A stretch of DNA of 64,000 nucleotides from Vibrio palustris (GTDB lineage: Bacteria; Pseudomonadota; Gammaproteobacteria; Enterobacterales; Vibrionaceae). The DNA lies in NCBI RefSeq assembly GCF_024346995.1, contig NZ_AP024888.1:620001-684000 (forward strand), in the 5' to 3' direction. This document shows, one piece after another, positions 63,994 to 64,000 of the stretch. The notes beneath the pieces were generated by a model. It saw only the letters and a list, made by a program, of their open reading frames with translations. It did not search any database and was not told the origin of the DNA. Both the position numbers and the translations under genes were made by a program. How positions within the stretch are numbered: the stretch's first letter is position 1; the number at the start of each line of letters is the position of its first letter.

Positions 63994-64000
63994 ATCACCA

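Overview
The window looks like a chromosomal segment of a marine gammaproteobacterium of the family Vibrionaceae, most likely a Vibrio. The evidence is the protein sequences, the moderate base composition, VCR-like integron attC sites, a BirA-type operator before bioB, and genes such as yggL, ypfH, purU and yqjD/yqjE relatives. I do not name a species.

Layout. 0.3-9.4 kb: a minus-strand one-carbon block (glyA, soxB, soxD, soxA, soxG, purU, then sdaA) that takes sarcosine to glycine, serine and pyruvate, with PurU recycling folate. 9.5-11.6 kb: cutC, a DUF2256 protein and a DUF457 membrane protein. 12.1-16.3 kb: a compact three-gene cluster predicted to make an isonitrile (isocyanide) product. 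Its first protein fuses an isonitrile synthase to a TauD-like domain that has lost its metal ligands. It is followed by an FAD monooxygenase and an intact Fe(II)/2-oxoglutarate oxygenase. 16.6-19.0 kb: an unknown protein, a sugar acetyltransferase and a nucleotidyltransferase. 19.4-23.3 kb: a plus-strand membrane-bound sugar-acid dehydrogenase operon (Tat small subunit, GMC flavoprotein, tri-heme cytochrome c). 23.4-44.5 kb: housekeeping and accessory genes, including two chemoreceptors, several GNAT acetyltransferases, a YqjD/YqjE-like envelope operon, a nitroreductase, a secreted GH6 cellulase with CBM2 and two PKD domains, MazG, and an MccF-like peptidase. Two tRNA-Gly(TCC) genes lie at 25.4 and 60.1 kb.

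44.5-59.5 kb is the unusual part. After bioB comes a patchwork of minus-strand integron gene cassettes: GFA-family protein, alpha/beta hydrolase, P-loop NTPase, delta carbonic anhydrase, GNATs, SDR, DUF2971, SLATT-like membrane protein and others. Several VCR-like attC sites are recognisable. The cassettes are cut into modules by about twelve copies of a REP-like motif (core AAGACACCCAT) and by two near-identical elements encoding REP-associated tyrosine transposases (RAYTs). Four modules end, at exactly the cassette crossover position, in copies of one roughly 215-bp non-coding repeat that behaves like a duplicated attI leader. In one copy the repeat continues into a LexA-type box and what looks like the decayed start of an integron integrase. 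The other side of these modules stops inside an attC or just after a gene. Both RAYT genes have a near-perfect LexA box over the predicted -35 element. I infer an SOS-linked RAYT that may copy attI-proximal cassette blocks out of a chromosomal integron and fix them here. No complete intI is in the window.

60.3-64 kb: an M35-type secreted metalloprotease, an AraC-family regulator and an APH-fold kinase that reaches the window edge.
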